Position numbers and translations under genes: made by a program. The notes under the pieces are model-generated. The model ran no database searches. It was not told the DNA's origin and worked only from the letters and a program-made list of their open reading frames with translations. A stretch of DNA of 61,663 nt from contig CAUEFI010000019.1 in the NCBI GenBank assembly GCA_958477305.1, forward strand, positions 1-61,663, given 5' to 3'. Source of the stretch: HGM12998 sp900756495. GTDB lineage: Bacteria; Bacillota; Clostridia; Oscillospirales; Oscillospiraceae. Positions 52,701 through 61,480 of the stretch are shown piece by piece (position 1 is the stretch's first letter; every line of letters begins with the position of its first letter).

Positions 52701-53135
52701 ATGGATGATACAATCATGAGCCGTGAAGCATATGCGGAGACCGTCCCCTTCCCGATTGGAGCGCCCAACGAGGCATATGCCGAATACTTTGTGGGACAGA
52801 GTTACCTGCTGCGGCTGACCCAGGAGGTTGTGGGCTGTGCCCATGTGACCTTTGAGCCCGGGTGCCGCAACAATTGGCATATCCACCACGCCAAGCAGGG
52901 CGGCGGCCAGGTGCTCCTCTGCACTGGCGGACAGGGCTGGTATCAAGAGTGGGGGCAGGACGCCAGGCCTCTGAAGGCGGGCGATGCAGTGACCATACCC
53001 GCCGGCATCAAACATTGGCACGGCGCGGCAAGGGACCACTGGTTCTCCCATATCTCTATTGAGGCGCCGGGGGAAGATACCTCCAATGAATGGCTGGAGC
53101 CGGTGGCGGCGGAAGCCTATGCAGAGTTGAAGTAA
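52701..53135 (+). CDS. Cupin-domain protein
   Basis: 144 aa single-domain cupin. Motif 1 GCRNNWHIHHAKQGGGQVLLCTGGQGWYQ holds two His metal ligands (HIHH), and motif 2 PLKAGDAVTIPAGIKHWHGA the later His. It matches the small cupins found beside carboxymuconolactone decarboxylase, flavodoxin and aldo/keto reductase genes in gut Firmicutes. Role unknown. ATG 52701 has AAAGGAG. First gene after the divergent LysR. Confidence 0.9.
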   Translation: MDDTIMSREAYAETVPFPIGAPNEAYAEYFVGQSYLLRLTQEVVGCAHVTFEPGCRNNWHIHHAKQGGGQVLLCTGGQGWYQEWGQDARPLKAGDAVTIPAGIKHWHGAARDHWFSHISIEAPGEDTSNEWLEPVAAEAYAELK

Positions 53136-53147
53136 GGAGCGGACTAC

Positions 53148-53681
53148 ATGAGGATTCTTGTGATAGAGAGCAGCCCCCACAGGCACGGCTCCTCCAACCT
53201 GCTGGCGGGAGAACTGATCCGTGGGGCTCAGGAGGCAGGTCACACGGTTCAAGTCTTTGACGCTGCCCGTGCCGACCTGCACCCCTGTCTGGGGTGTGAC
53301 GCCTGCGGCATGAGCGGCCCCTGCGTCCAAAAGGACGACATGACTCAGCTGCGTCAAGAGCTTCTGGACGCCGGCATGGCAGTATTTGTGACCCCTCTCT
53401 ACTACTTTGGAATGTCCGCCCAGCTGAAAACAGTGATTGACCGCTTTTACAGCTTTAACGGGGCACTGTCCGCAAAGCATCTGAAGACCGCTCTGGTGGC
53501 CGCCGCCTGGGACAGTAACGACTGGACCATGCGGCAGCTGGAGGACCACTACAAGGTTCTGTGCCGGTACCTGAATTTTGAGGACCGGGGCATGATTTTG
53601 GGCACAGGGTGCGGCACAGCCTCCATGACCCGAGGCAGTAAATTTCCTAAGCTGGCCTATGAATTGGGAAAATCTCTATAA
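53148..53681 (+). CDS. NAD(P)H-dependent flavin oxidoreductase (flavodoxin-like fold)
   Basis: 177 aa NADPH-dependent FMN reductase-type protein: MRILVIESSPHRHGSSNLLAGELIRGA (FMN phosphate loop), CLGCDACGMSGPCVQKDDM (iron-sulfur-flavoprotein-like Cys cluster C-x2-C-x2-C-x5-C), and PLYYFGMSAQLKTVIDRFYSF. Likely reduces quinones or similar electrophiles. ATG 53148 follows AAGGAGCG, 12 bp after the cupin gene, so the two form an operon under the divergent LysR. Confidence 0.92.
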   Translation: MRILVIESSPHRHGSSNLLAGELIRGAQEAGHTVQVFDAARADLHPCLGCDACGMSGPCVQKDDMTQLRQELLDAGMAVFVTPLYYFGMSAQLKTVIDRFYSFNGALSAKHLKTALVAAAWDSNDWTMRQLEDHYKVLCRYLNFEDRGMILGTGCGTASMTRGSKFPKLAYELGKSL

Positions 53682-53699
53682 CAGCCCACTTCTTGATAG

Positions 53700-53883
53700 A
53701 AGGCGGCCCCCGGAGCATATGTGCGAGAACTTCGGCGCGGCCGCGCTCTCCTTGTCTGACATGGAATACTGTCAGCTCGACGATGCCTTTGCAGCAATCA
53801 AGATCTGCGGCAACCGGACGGGCGAGGACATTGCAGAGCTGCGCACCATGGCGGATGTGTCAAACAGCGGTATGCAGCAATGA
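53700..53883 (+). pseudogene. Aldo/keto reductase C-terminal remnant
   Basis: About 60 residues ending in NFGAAALSLSDMEYCQLDDAFAAIKICGNRTGEDIAELRTM, similar to the last helix and tail of aldo/keto reductases (LSEEELAAL...I...GDRTDEDI). The TIM-barrel and catalytic residues are absent. The frame starts inside the oxidoreductase gene, and the join suggests the AKR gene was deleted down to its end. Position after a cupin and oxidoreductase fits the usual gene cluster. Confidence 0.55.
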
Positions 53884-53965
53884 CAGCGTGAGGGTTCTAT
53901 GAATACGGAGGCATGAGTTCCCGCATGTCTCTGCTTCCCCAAAATGTTCTCACCATGCCGTTTTC

Positions 53966-53991
53966 CGCCCCGCATTGCGGGGCGCTTTTTT
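53966..53991 (+). terminator. Terminator after the cupin-oxidoreductase operon
   Basis: CGCCCCGCA/TGCGGGGCG stem with minimal loop followed by CTTTTTT. Confidence 0.85.
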
Positions 53992-54047
53992 CTGCCTGCC
54001 GGCCTCCGTCAATGTCTGCGCTTTTTCAACCTCCCGCTCTATCGGCC

Positions 54048-54212
54048 TAGGCCTTGTCTGAACATTGGCGGAATGGCCAACAGCGAGAGATTTTTCCGCC
54101 GGACAAGGCAAAAATTCGCAGGAATACGTTGTGTATTTCAAGAATTTTTTACGCTGTATGGCGGAAATAGATCCGCCGTTTGGGCGTTTTGATTTTTTTC
54201 ACACAAGGCCTA
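54048..54212. mobile_element. 165-bp MITE-like element with 15-bp terminal inverted repeats
   Basis: Ends TAGGCCTTGTCTGAA (54048-54062) and the inverse TTCACACAAGGCCTA (54198-54212), one mismatch in 15. Outer TA dinucleotides fit a mariner/IS630-type TA target. The interior is non-coding and palindromic (GGCGGAA...TCCGCC). No transposase is present. Confidence 0.6.
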
Positions 54213-54317
54213 ATCCCCAATGCATCAGGGTAAGGCCGGATATTTGCACACCTGCAAGCAGCGCTTCTCCACAAAAAATTCACAATCCTATGGTATACTC
54301 CGGCAAGGTGATTGCTG

Positions 54318-54986
54318 ATGAAGAAGATTTTGATTGCAGAAGACGAGCCGGATATTCAGGAGCTGCTGTGCGCCTATCTCCGGGATGCCGGATATGAGAC
54401 TGCCGTCGCAGGCGACGGTGTGGCTGCCCTGGGCCTGTTTCAGTCCCAGGCCTTTGACCTGGTGCTGCTGGACATCATGCTGCCCAAAATTGATGGATTC
54501 GGGGTCTGTGAAGTGCTCCGCCAGCAGTCCCAAGTTCCCATTCTGATGCTTACAGCCCTGGACGGGGAGGAGCAGCAGCTCCGGGGCTTTGGCATGGATA
54601 TTGACGACTATGTGACCAAGCCATTTTCCATGCCCGTCCTGCTGGAGAAAATTCGGGTGATCCTCCGCCGAATGGGTGTATCGGGGGAAGGGGCCCGCCT
54701 GCGCTACCGGGATTTGATGCTCCACCTGGATGACAGGGAAGTTATTTTAGAGGGCCGCCCCCTCGAACTGACCGCACGGGAGTTTGAACTGCTGCATACC
54801 TTTCTGTCTTCCCCCGGGCGTGTGTTTACCAGAGAAATGCTGCTCTCCAAACTCTGGGGCTATGATTTTTATGGGGACGAGCGGGTGGTTGACAGTCACA
54901 TCAAAAACCTCCGGCACAAGCTGGGGCGTGACTATATCGAGACTGTGAGAGGGGTCGGATATCGTGCTGCGAAAGAAAGTCGGTGA
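54318..54986 (+). CDS. OmpR-family response regulator
   Basis: 222 aa. The receiver domain has the acidic pair ED (MKKILIAEDEPDIQELL), phospho-Asp in DLVLLDIMLPKIDG, Thr in MLTAL and Lys in VTKPF. The winged-helix output has LTAREFELLHTFLSSPGRVFTREMLLSKLWGYDF and the VVDSHIKNLRHKLG recognition region. ATG 54318 has AAGGTGATT; a TTG at 54312 is an alternative. An extended -10 (TGGTATACT, 54291-54299) lies close upstream. Overlaps the kinase gene by 23 bp. Confidence 0.94.
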   Translation: MKKILIAEDEPDIQELLCAYLRDAGYETAVAGDGVAALGLFQSQAFDLVLLDIMLPKIDGFGVCEVLRQQSQVPILMLTALDGEEQQLRGFGMDIDDYVTKPFSMPVLLEKIRVILRRMGVSGEGARLRYRDLMLHLDDREVILEGRPLELTAREFELLHTFLSSPGRVFTREMLLSKLWGYDFYGDERVVDSHIKNLRHKLGRDYIETVRGVGYRAAKESR

Positions 54987-56469
54987 GAGCTTGACCGCCC
55001 GCGTCTTTCTCATAACCGCCCTCATCCTGCTCTGCGCCGGCGGCATTACCTTCGGCCTGATCGCCTATGCCACCCCCAGCACCTACACCGCAGTGGTCAA
55101 CGACGACCTCACGAGGCAGGTCGATGTCTTTACAGCCAGGCTGGCGGACGCTTCCTTTGAAGACTGCGGGCCGCTATTGGATGCGTTTATCCGCTCCTCA
55201 GGGGCGGACGCTATTCTGGTGGGGCCAGACGGGCAGATCGTTGGCACGGCGGGCTCCCAGCTGACCCAATCCCTGTACGAGAGCATGGACTGGGCTGTTA
55301 GCGACGCCGGCGGCACGGCTGCCGCCGGCGAAGATTCCACCGTCGCCTATGCAACAGGGCAAATCGGGACATACAGCGCCGTGACCGTCACAATGTCCGG
55401 GGAGAGCATGATCATGACCGACGTGCTGTTTGCCGATCGGGAGGAGGTCTATTCTCTCTATGTCACGCCTCGGGTGGAGAGCGAAAATCTGGCGGTTCGG
55501 GCGCTGATCCAGATGGCACCGTGGCTGTTGCTGGTGCTGCTGGCCTTCTCCCTGTTGTGCGCTCTGGTCTATTCCCGGTACATCACCCGGCCGATCGTCC
55601 GGCTCAGCGGCATCGCGGGCAAAATGGCGGAGCTGGACTTTAACTGGGCGTGCAGGGAACAGCGCCGGGATGAGATCGGCGCCCTGGGCCGCAGTCTGGA
55701 TCAAATGGCCCGGCAGCTCTCCGCCGCTCTGAAGGAGCTGGAGGCCGCCAACCACGCACTGCGGGGAGAGGTGGAACAGGAGCGGGAACTGGACCGCCAG
55801 CGAATGGCCTTTTTCTCCGCCGCCTCTCACGAGCTGAAAACGCCGGTCACCATCTTGAAGGGACAACTGGCCGGCATGCTGGAGGGAGTGGATGTATACC
55901 AGGACCGGGACAGGTACCTGCTCCGCTCTCTCCAGGTCACAGCCCGGATGGAAAATCTGATTCAGGAGATGCTGGCTGTTTCCCGCGTGGAAACCAGGGG
56001 TGCGGACGTCCGCCGGGAACCTGTAGAGCTGTCCACTCTTCTGGTGCATCAGCTGACCCTGGATGCCGAACTGATGGAGCAGCGCGGGCAGCGTCTGGTA
56101 TCCACGCTGACGCCGGGCATCACCGTGACAGGAGATACCTCTTTGCTGGGTAAGGCCATCGGCAATCTGCTCTCCAATGCGTCTCTCTACTCCCCGGAGG
56201 GGGCGGAGATCCGGGTGTGGTGCGGCAGGATGCAGGGCCGCACCGCCCTCACAGTGGAAAATACGGGAACTCATATCGGTGCGGAGGCCCTGCCCCACCT
56301 GTTTGAGGCCTTCTACCGTGAGGAGGCCTCCCGAAACCGCAGTACCGGTGGAAGCGGATTGGGCCTATATCTGGTACGGATCATTCTGGAGCGGCATGGC
56401 GCCTCCTGCTCTATTGAAAATACAGCAGAAGGGGTAAAAGCTACCGTTCATTTCGGCGATTTCAAATAG
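54964..56469 (+). CDS. Sensor histidine kinase
   Basis: 501 aa. TM1 ~12-35 and TM2 ~180-205 flank an extracytoplasmic sensor of ~145 residues. These are followed by HAMP (ITRPIVRLSGIAGKMAELDF), a dimerisation helix with phospho-His (FFSAASHELKTPVTILKGQLAG), and the catalytic domain (NLLSNASLYS, STGGSGLGLYLVR). GTG 54964 overlaps the regulator. The sensor domain is of no recognised type. The ABC-transporter genes downstream are the likely targets. Confidence 0.93.
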   Translation: MLRKKVGESLTARVFLITALILLCAGGITFGLIAYATPSTYTAVVNDDLTRQVDVFTARLADASFEDCGPLLDAFIRSSGADAILVGPDGQIVGTAGSQLTQSLYESMDWAVSDAGGTAAAGEDSTVAYATGQIGTYSAVTVTMSGESMIMTDVLFADREEVYSLYVTPRVESENLAVRALIQMAPWLLLVLLAFSLLCALVYSRYITRPIVRLSGIAGKMAELDFNWACREQRRDEIGALGRSLDQMARQLSAALKELEAANHALRGEVEQERELDRQRMAFFSAASHELKTPVTILKGQLAGMLEGVDVYQDRDRYLLRSLQVTARMENLIQEMLAVSRVETRGADVRREPVELSTLLVHQLTLDAELMEQRGQRLVSTLTPGITVTGDTSLLGKAIGNLLSNASLYSPEGAEIRVWCGRMQGRTALTVENTGTHIGAEALPHLFEAFYREEASRNRSTGGSGLGLYLVRIILERHGASCSIENTAEGVKATVHFGDFK

Positions 56470-56484
56470 AATTCAGGCCGCTGC

Positions 56485-56520
56485 AGGCGTATACTTGGAT
56501 TTCGTTTCAAGTATACGCCT
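56485..56520 (+). terminator. Hairpin between kinase and ABC genes
   Basis: 13-bp stem AGGCGTATACTTG/CAAGTATACGCCT, 10-nt loop, followed by TTCTCTT. It separates the two-component system from the ABC operon. Confidence 0.75.
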
Positions 56521-56613
56521 TTCTCTTCATGTAAAACACATCGTTTCTACAAATCGGCTCCATGTACAGTCGGTATCCTTGCTCTGAAATCCAAACAGAA
56601 AGGATACCAACCC

Positions 56614-57474
56614 ATGCAGATCGAACTTCAAAATCTGAGCATGACCTATCCCAATGGCAAACAGGCACTGCAGCATTTGAGCCTCTCGTTAAAAGCGCCC
56701 AGCCTGGTCGGACTGCTTGGCCCAAACGGCGCGGGAAAGTCCACCCTGATGAAGCTCCTGGTCGCCGCTCTGACGCCCACCCAAGGCACAATTCTGATAG
56801 ACGGCCGCCCACTGGAACAAGCAGAGCGGCTGTTGAAATCCCGTCTGGGTTATCTGCCCCAGTCCTTCGGCCTGTTCGACGAACTCACTGCGGCGCAGTT
56901 TCTGGACTATATGGCCGCCTTGAAGGGACTGCGCGATCCCAAGTCCGCTGTTCAAGAGGCGATCCGGGCTGTCAATCTGGAGGAAAAGGCAAAGTCCAAG
57001 ATCCGCACCCTCTCCGGCGGACAGCGCCAGCGTGTGGGAATCGCCCAGGCTCTGCTGGGAAATCCGTCCCTCCTGATCTTTGACGAACCTACTGTGGGGC
57101 TTGATCCGGAGGAGCGCATCCACTTCCGCAACCTGTTCTCCAAAGCGGCCCAGGATCGGCTGGTGCTGCTGTCCACTCACATCATCGAGGATGTGCAGTC
57201 GGTATGCGATCAGATCGTAGTCATCGACCACGGCAAGATCCTGTTTACAGGCACGCCGGCCCAATTGATTCAGGCTGCCGCAGGCCATGTGGGAGTCTTT
57301 TGGGCGCAAGACGCCCCCCAGGATCAGGGACTTCATATCACGGCCCGTGTCAATACCAGCCAGGGCATCCGGTGCCGGGCGGTTGCGGACGTCCTCCCGC
57401 CCTATGCCAGTCTTGAGGAACCCTCGCTTGAGGACGCCTATCTCTATCTCATTTCCAAGGAGGCAGCCCAATGA
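56614..57474 (+). CDS. ABC transporter ATP-binding protein
   Basis: 286 aa ABC-2-type exporter ATPase: Walker A GLLGPNGAGKSTLMKLL, Q-loop YLPQSFGLFDELTA, signature LSGGQRQRVGIAQALLG, Walker B LLIFDEPTVGLD and H-loop STHIIED. An extra ~70-residue C-terminal domain follows. Start ATG 56614 has AGAAAGGAT. Its stop overlaps the permease-peptidase start (ATGA). Confidence 0.95.
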   Translation: MQIELQNLSMTYPNGKQALQHLSLSLKAPSLVGLLGPNGAGKSTLMKLLVAALTPTQGTILIDGRPLEQAERLLKSRLGYLPQSFGLFDELTAAQFLDYMAALKGLRDPKSAVQEAIRAVNLEEKAKSKIRTLSGGQRQRVGIAQALLGNPSLLIFDEPTVGLDPEERIHFRNLFSKAAQDRLVLLSTHIIEDVQSVCDQIVVIDHGKILFTGTPAQLIQAAAGHVGVFWAQDAPQDQGLHITARVNTSQGIRCRAVADVLPPYASLEEPSLEDAYLYLISKEAAQ

Positions 57475-59660
57475 AAGCGGTCCGTCTCTTTTCCCTGGAA
57501 TTGCGCCGGCTCCTGCAGAGCCGCTTGACTTGGCTGGTGTCGCTACTGGCCGTCCTCTCCCCTCTGGCGGGCTTGATTTTCTACAAACCGGCCACCGCCG
57601 CCACCATGCTCTCCATGTATCTCGCTGATCCGGCTATCGCCGGGGGCGTGGGGGGCGGTATCCTGTTCGGCCTGTTCACAGTATTTGAACTGGACCGGGT
57701 CAATCGAAACCGGTTGAATATGCTGATGGACGCAGTGGCCTCTCCGCTGCACATGGCCTTGGTTCGGCTGCTGTCCCTGCTGACGGCGGCGCTGATTGCT
57801 CTGTGTCTTACCATGCTGGTCTGGCTCCCCGTCAGTCGGGCGCTTATTGGATCCGTCTTTGACAGCGTGGACTATATTCTGGCCTATTTGCTGTTCATGG
57901 GCCTTGCCCTGCCCTTGGCCATCCTGGCCGCTGCCGCGGCCTACCAATTCACCCGGAGAGCGGACCTTTCTCTGGTGCTCTTCGCCGCCTTTGCCGGACT
58001 GAGCCTGACCGTCTGGTCGGACAGCTGGCAGCTATGCTGGCTGAATCCCTGCGTGTGGGCGCTGTCCGATGACTTTTCCAACTTCCGTATCTTCCGCTCC
58101 GTGGCCTATATGCGCCTGACGTGGCTGACTGCCATGACCGGGCTCTGGACACTCTCCTATCTCTGTATCCGGCAGTATGGGAAGGGGATCCTCGGATCTC
58201 TGACCCGCAGCGTCCGGCGCGTCTACCGCCCGGCTCTCGCCCTGCTCCTGCTGGCCTGTTCCGGCACGGCCTACGCCGCCCAGCCCATTGTAGATCACAG
58301 CAACCCGGATCAAATGGTGATGTCCTTCTCTGAACTGCCCTATCTGGAGGGCGTTGTCTGTTCCCACCGCACCGCGCAGGTATTCCCTGACACCGCCGCC
58401 GGTACTGTCACCGGCCAAGCCACCTACCAATTCAAGAACACTTCCGGCCGGAAGCAGACGGTGGCCTTCAGTATCACACCCGGTTACGCCGTCTCTTCCG
58501 TCCGCGCCAACGGAGTGGACGCGCCCTTCTCGCTAGGTGACTATCAGGAGTACAATGAGGCTATGTTGCAGGCCGTAATCCCTTCAGATGAGGATGTGGA
58601 ATTGTCGGTGGAGTACGGCGGTTTTCCCCAGGAGAGCCGCAGCCTCTCCTCCATGCAGGGCGGAAAAGAAATCAGCACTGAGTATCTCTGTCTGGAAAAT
58701 GCGGACCTGTCACCCCGCCTGCTGAATGTGATGCCTGAAGAGGGAGCATACGCTTCAACCTTCGAGATCACCCTGCCCGGTTCCATGACTGTTATCCCCT
58801 TTGGAAGCGGCGAGGCGGAAATCATAGCCAAGCACAAGGATGGAACCGCAACCTGGCGTTACGAGGACGACAGCGTCGGAGGCATTCTCTACGCCGGAGA
58901 CTACATCCGGCAGGATATCGAAGCTGGCGGCATTACCATCCAGTTCTACTATGGCCGCAAGCACCGGGCCGTGATGGAATCCGCCGGGGCGGTCAATGCC
59001 GTAAAGGCTGTAGTAGACTACTGTACAGAGCACTATGGCTCCCTGTCTTTCTGTGCAGACGGCACGCTGAAGCTCATTCAAAGCCGTGTCACCGGCGGGG
59101 GCTACGCCACAAGTGGAGCCAGCCTGCTGGATGAGGTGGATTTCACCGCTGTCAACCTGGATGACAGCCGCAAGGGCGCTATCGCCGGTGAAGTGATGAT
59201 CCATGAGCTGGTCCATCAGTGGTGGGGCCTTGGCAATATGTTTGATACAGCGGACGGAACCAGCCCCTGGTCGGCAGAGGGGCTGACCGTCTATACCACC
59301 TACCGCATTGTCAAGGAGCTCTACGGCGAGGACTACGCCCAGGAGCACTATGTGGAGCAGTGGCAGCAGGCGGTGGATGACTATTATTTGAACTTTTATG
59401 TTCGAAACCCGGACTGTCTGGCCGCACTGCCGGCAGACAAGCAGCTGGAGATCACGGGCAGCCTGACCTATGTGCGGCAATACTGTGAAATGCCGCTGAA
59501 AATTCTAAAAGCTGAGGAATTGGTGGGCGGTGAGGAGCGCATGGATCAGCTTCTATGCAACCTATTCAACCGGGAATTGGATTGGACGTATCCCTACCTG
59601 ACCTACCAAGACTTTTTAGATGCCTGCGGGCTGACGGAGGAGGCGCTGAACCTTGCGTAA
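57471..59660 (+). CDS. ABC permease fused to an M1-type zinc aminopeptidase domain
   Basis: 729 aa. Residues ~1-265 form an ABC-2-type permease of about six helices (LFSLELRRLLQSRLTWLVSLLAVLS, YLLFMGLALPLAILAAAAAY), ending in a secretion-like hydrophobic segment (ALALLLLACSGTAYAA). Residues ~275-729 form an extracytoplasmic M1 metallopeptidase-like domain with HELVHQWWG (H578, E579, H582) and the third ligand E603 in SAEGLT. H582 to E603 has 20 intervening residues rather than the usual 18; a Gly-rich substrate motif (TGGGYATSG) precedes it. Such fusions occur in a few Firmicutes and Bacteroidetes and probably act on secreted or immature peptides. Coupled to the ATPase upstream and the second permease downstream. 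Confidence 0.85.
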   Translation: MKAVRLFSLELRRLLQSRLTWLVSLLAVLSPLAGLIFYKPATAATMLSMYLADPAIAGGVGGGILFGLFTVFELDRVNRNRLNMLMDAVASPLHMALVRLLSLLTAALIALCLTMLVWLPVSRALIGSVFDSVDYILAYLLFMGLALPLAILAAAAAYQFTRRADLSLVLFAAFAGLSLTVWSDSWQLCWLNPCVWALSDDFSNFRIFRSVAYMRLTWLTAMTGLWTLSYLCIRQYGKGILGSLTRSVRRVYRPALALLLLACSGTAYAAQPIVDHSNPDQMVMSFSELPYLEGVVCSHRTAQVFPDTAAGTVTGQATYQFKNTSGRKQTVAFSITPGYAVSSVRANGVDAPFSLGDYQEYNEAMLQAVIPSDEDVELSVEYGGFPQESRSLSSMQGGKEISTEYLCLENADLSPRLLNVMPEEGAYASTFEITLPGSMTVIPFGSGEAEIIAKHKDGTATWRYEDDSVGGILYAGDYIRQDIEAGGITIQFYYGRKHRAVMESAGAVNAVKAVVDYCTEHYGSLSFCADGTLKLIQSRVTGGGYATSGASLLDEVDFTAVNLDDSRKGAIAGEVMIHELVHQWWGLGNMFDTADGTSPWSAEGLTVYTTYRIVKELYGEDYAQEHYVEQWQQAVDDYYLNFYVRNPDCLAALPADKQLEITGSLTYVRQYCEMPLKILKAEELVGGEERMDQLLCNLFNRELDWTYPYLTYQDFLDACGLTEEALNLA

Positions 59661-60387
59661 GATATTTGGATACGAGTGCAGGCGGCTGTTATGGAACACG
59701 TTCTTCTTTGGCCTTCTGCTGGTCATTCTGTTCTATGGCTGGCAGGTGCTGAATGGCGTAACCGTCTTAGGGGTATCCCACACCGCCCCCTTCTCTCCCT
59801 GGAGCTTTGGTGATTATCTTAGCCAAATGCTGCCCCTGTTATGGCTTGGAGCCCTGTTCTTCCTGACCTTTTTTACATCCAGTGCAGAAGAACGCAGGGC
59901 TGTGCTGACCTCTGCGACGCCCTTCAAACCATCAGTCTATGGGTTGGTACGATGCTGTTCTGCTTTGGCAGGGACCGCCCTTCTCTCTTTCGCAGTTGTG
60001 CTCCTGGCAGTTGCATTTTATAGCCGGATGTTTCACTGGTACGGCTGGAGCTCTCTGCTCTTCCCCACCCTGCTCACTCTGGCTCCGCCCTTAATATTTG
60101 CTTTGGGCAGCGGCTGGGCGCTGGGCCGCCTGCAGCCTCGGCTGCTCTATGTGTGGATGCTGGCCCCGTTTGTCTGCTCGGCCCTTCCCCTGCCGGAGGC
60201 CCTGGGGCTCTGGGATGGAAGCTTCTTTACGGAATACCCGCTTACCCTTGGAAAATTGGATCCGGCGTTTTCGGCACCGGCAGTCGTTGTACTGGCGCAG
60301 TGTATTTCACTTGCGGCTGGTGTTGTCCTGCTGGTCTTTCAATTCGAGAGAATCGGGAGGATTTGCAAAGGGAAAACGCCCTCCTGA
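59653..60387 (+). CDS. ABC transporter permease
   Basis: 244 aa ABC-2-type membrane protein with six hydrophobic helices (FFFGLLLVILFYGWQVL, LWLGALFFLTFFTSS, ALLSFAVVLLAVAFY, LIFALGSGWALG, SLAAGVVLLVFQF). TTG 59653 overlaps the fusion gene's stop; GGAGGAGG lies 9 nt upstream. With the ATPase and the fusion protein it completes one exporter. Confidence 0.88.
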   Translation: MRKIFGYECRRLLWNTFFFGLLLVILFYGWQVLNGVTVLGVSHTAPFSPWSFGDYLSQMLPLLWLGALFFLTFFTSSAEERRAVLTSATPFKPSVYGLVRCCSALAGTALLSFAVVLLAVAFYSRMFHWYGWSSLLFPTLLTLAPPLIFALGSGWALGRLQPRLLYVWMLAPFVCSALPLPEALGLWDGSFFTEYPLTLGKLDPAFSAPAVVVLAQCISLAAGVVLLVFQFERIGRICKGKTPS

Positions 60388-60866
60388 AATACAGAGAAAA
60401 GCTTGGAACTATTACAGTTCCAAGCTTTTCTCTTGGTGGGGTAAGGAAGGAATACCAGCGGGCAATCCGGCGGTACGCGCGGGAAGAGTGGAAAAGTAGG
60501 CTTCCCTTGTCTCTTAGCTGGTAAGAAGGCCACCGACACCACACAAAGCCCCCTAAATGAGCTCTCCCCCCCTTCTTCAGAAAGTGCTCTATTGGAAGTC
60601 TCTTCCCCCTGCTGGTCAAATTCCCCCTGCCCTTCATGCACTTTCTCCCCGTTACTGTTGCTCCGTTCTTCCAATATTGAATCGGTCGCTTCCCGCATCT
60701 CACGGTTGAGCGACCACAGGTAATTGTTTGCCCCGTAAAGGGCTTCGGCGCACTCCTCCATCACTCTGGTTCCAGATTCCATACATACCTGAACCACATC
60801 TGTCAGGCGGATGGCACAGGTGAGACGATACTGGGCATTGTCCAGCTTCTGCATTGGATACTTCAC
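60339..60866 (-). CDS. Hypothetical mobile-element-type protein, C-terminus probably altered
   Basis: 175 aa from GTG 60866 (GGAGGAG 8 nt upstream). The first ~100 residues (MQKLDNAQYRLTCAIRLTDVVQVCMES, YGANNYLWSLNREMREATDSILEE) look like a real helical protein of phage or element type. The last ~30 residues are antisense to the ABC terminator and the end of the permease gene, so the original 3' end seems to have been lost. No family recognised. Confidence 0.45.
   Translation of the reverse strand: MKYPMQKLDNAQYRLTCAIRLTDVVQVCMESGTRVMEECAEALYGANNYLWSLNREMREATDSILEERSNSNGEKVHEGQGEFDQQGEETSNRALSEEGGESSFRGLCVVSVAFLPAKRQGKPTFPLFPRVPPDCPLVFLPYPTKRKAWNCNSSKLFSVFQEGVFPLQILPILSN
60394..60432 (+). 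terminator. Terminator of the ABC operon
   Basis: 17-bp stem GAGAAAAGCTTGGAACT/AGTTCCAAGCTTTTCTC with a 5-nt loop; the TTTTCTCTT tail follows. Confidence 0.85.
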
Positions 60867-61010
60867 GTTTTTCTCTCCTCCTGTCCTTGTATTTGAGGAG
60901 GGAGCTGTGGTACACAATGTCCCTGGCCCCCTCTGGAGTGGTTGTGGGCTCCTTGTCGGTTCGGATATGGGGAGCCTTTCTCATATCACGATAAAACGCC
61001 GGGTATAAAA

Positions 61011-61039
61011 CAGACGGCACCGAATACCGGCACCGTCTG
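61011..61039 (-). terminator. Terminator of the 61051-61320 gene
   Basis: CAGACGG/CCGTCTG stem, followed on the minus strand by TTTTAT; an inner imperfect GGTGCC-type pairing extends it. Confidence 0.6.
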
Positions 61040-61050
61040 CTACGTATTGT

Positions 61051-61320
61051 TTAGTTGGCTTTCTTGCGCTTCTGTAAATCCTCGTTCATCTGGCGATACA
61101 GAACTTTGAGAAATTTGACCTCTTCCTCCAAGTCATCCACCCTAGAGCATGGGACTAGCTTCTCCTGAATGTCCTGGATTCCTTCGGCCAGCAGGTCAAA
61201 TTTCCTGGAGAAATCCGAATCCATTAGAGCTACGGTGTTCTTTGCTATACGCTGCTCCGCTTCTCCAATGCGCTTCTGAATCAGACTGTCGATAGCCTCC
61301 AAATCTCTTTCATCTAGCAT
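61051..61320 (-). CDS. Small coiled-coil protein of mobile-element type
   Basis: 89 aa, MLDERDLEAIDSLIQKRIGEAEQRIAKNTVALMDSDFSRKFDLLAEGIQDIQEKL..., mostly helical with heptads, ending in a KRKKAN tail. Similar short proteins occur beside phage-type or recombinase genes in Oscillospiraceae, as I recall. ATG 61320 follows AAGGAG; GTG 61326 and ATG 61323 open the same frame. Function unknown. Confidence 0.6.
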   Translation of the reverse strand: MLDERDLEAIDSLIQKRIGEAEQRIAKNTVALMDSDFSRKFDLLAEGIQDIQEKLVPCSRVDDLEEEVKFLKVLYRQMNEDLQKRKKAN

Positions 61321-61480
61321 CATCACTCCTTGCCCTAATTATACGGTGCCGGACATTCAGTTATCAAGGTCCTCGTCTGAGGTATAGGTCCTGGTACTGT
61401 GGCGGTTTCGCCTATTTCAACGGCGTGGTGGGTTCCCGGTGTACAGTCCCTAATTGGGGTTCTTCGGAAAGGAGGTCAAA

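Noticed and set aside
51675..53549. Full 624-codon minus-strand frame as one fusion protein
   Set aside because: Only the last 288 codons are a LysR regulator, with its own AGGAGG-led start. The rest is antisense to the cupin and oxidoreductase genes.
60700..61020. Small minus-strand frame starting in a terminator
   Set aside because: The start lies in the hairpin of the upstream gene and the frame overlaps the better-supported GTG-started gene. A segment (residues ~13-55) may be a remnant but is not separable.
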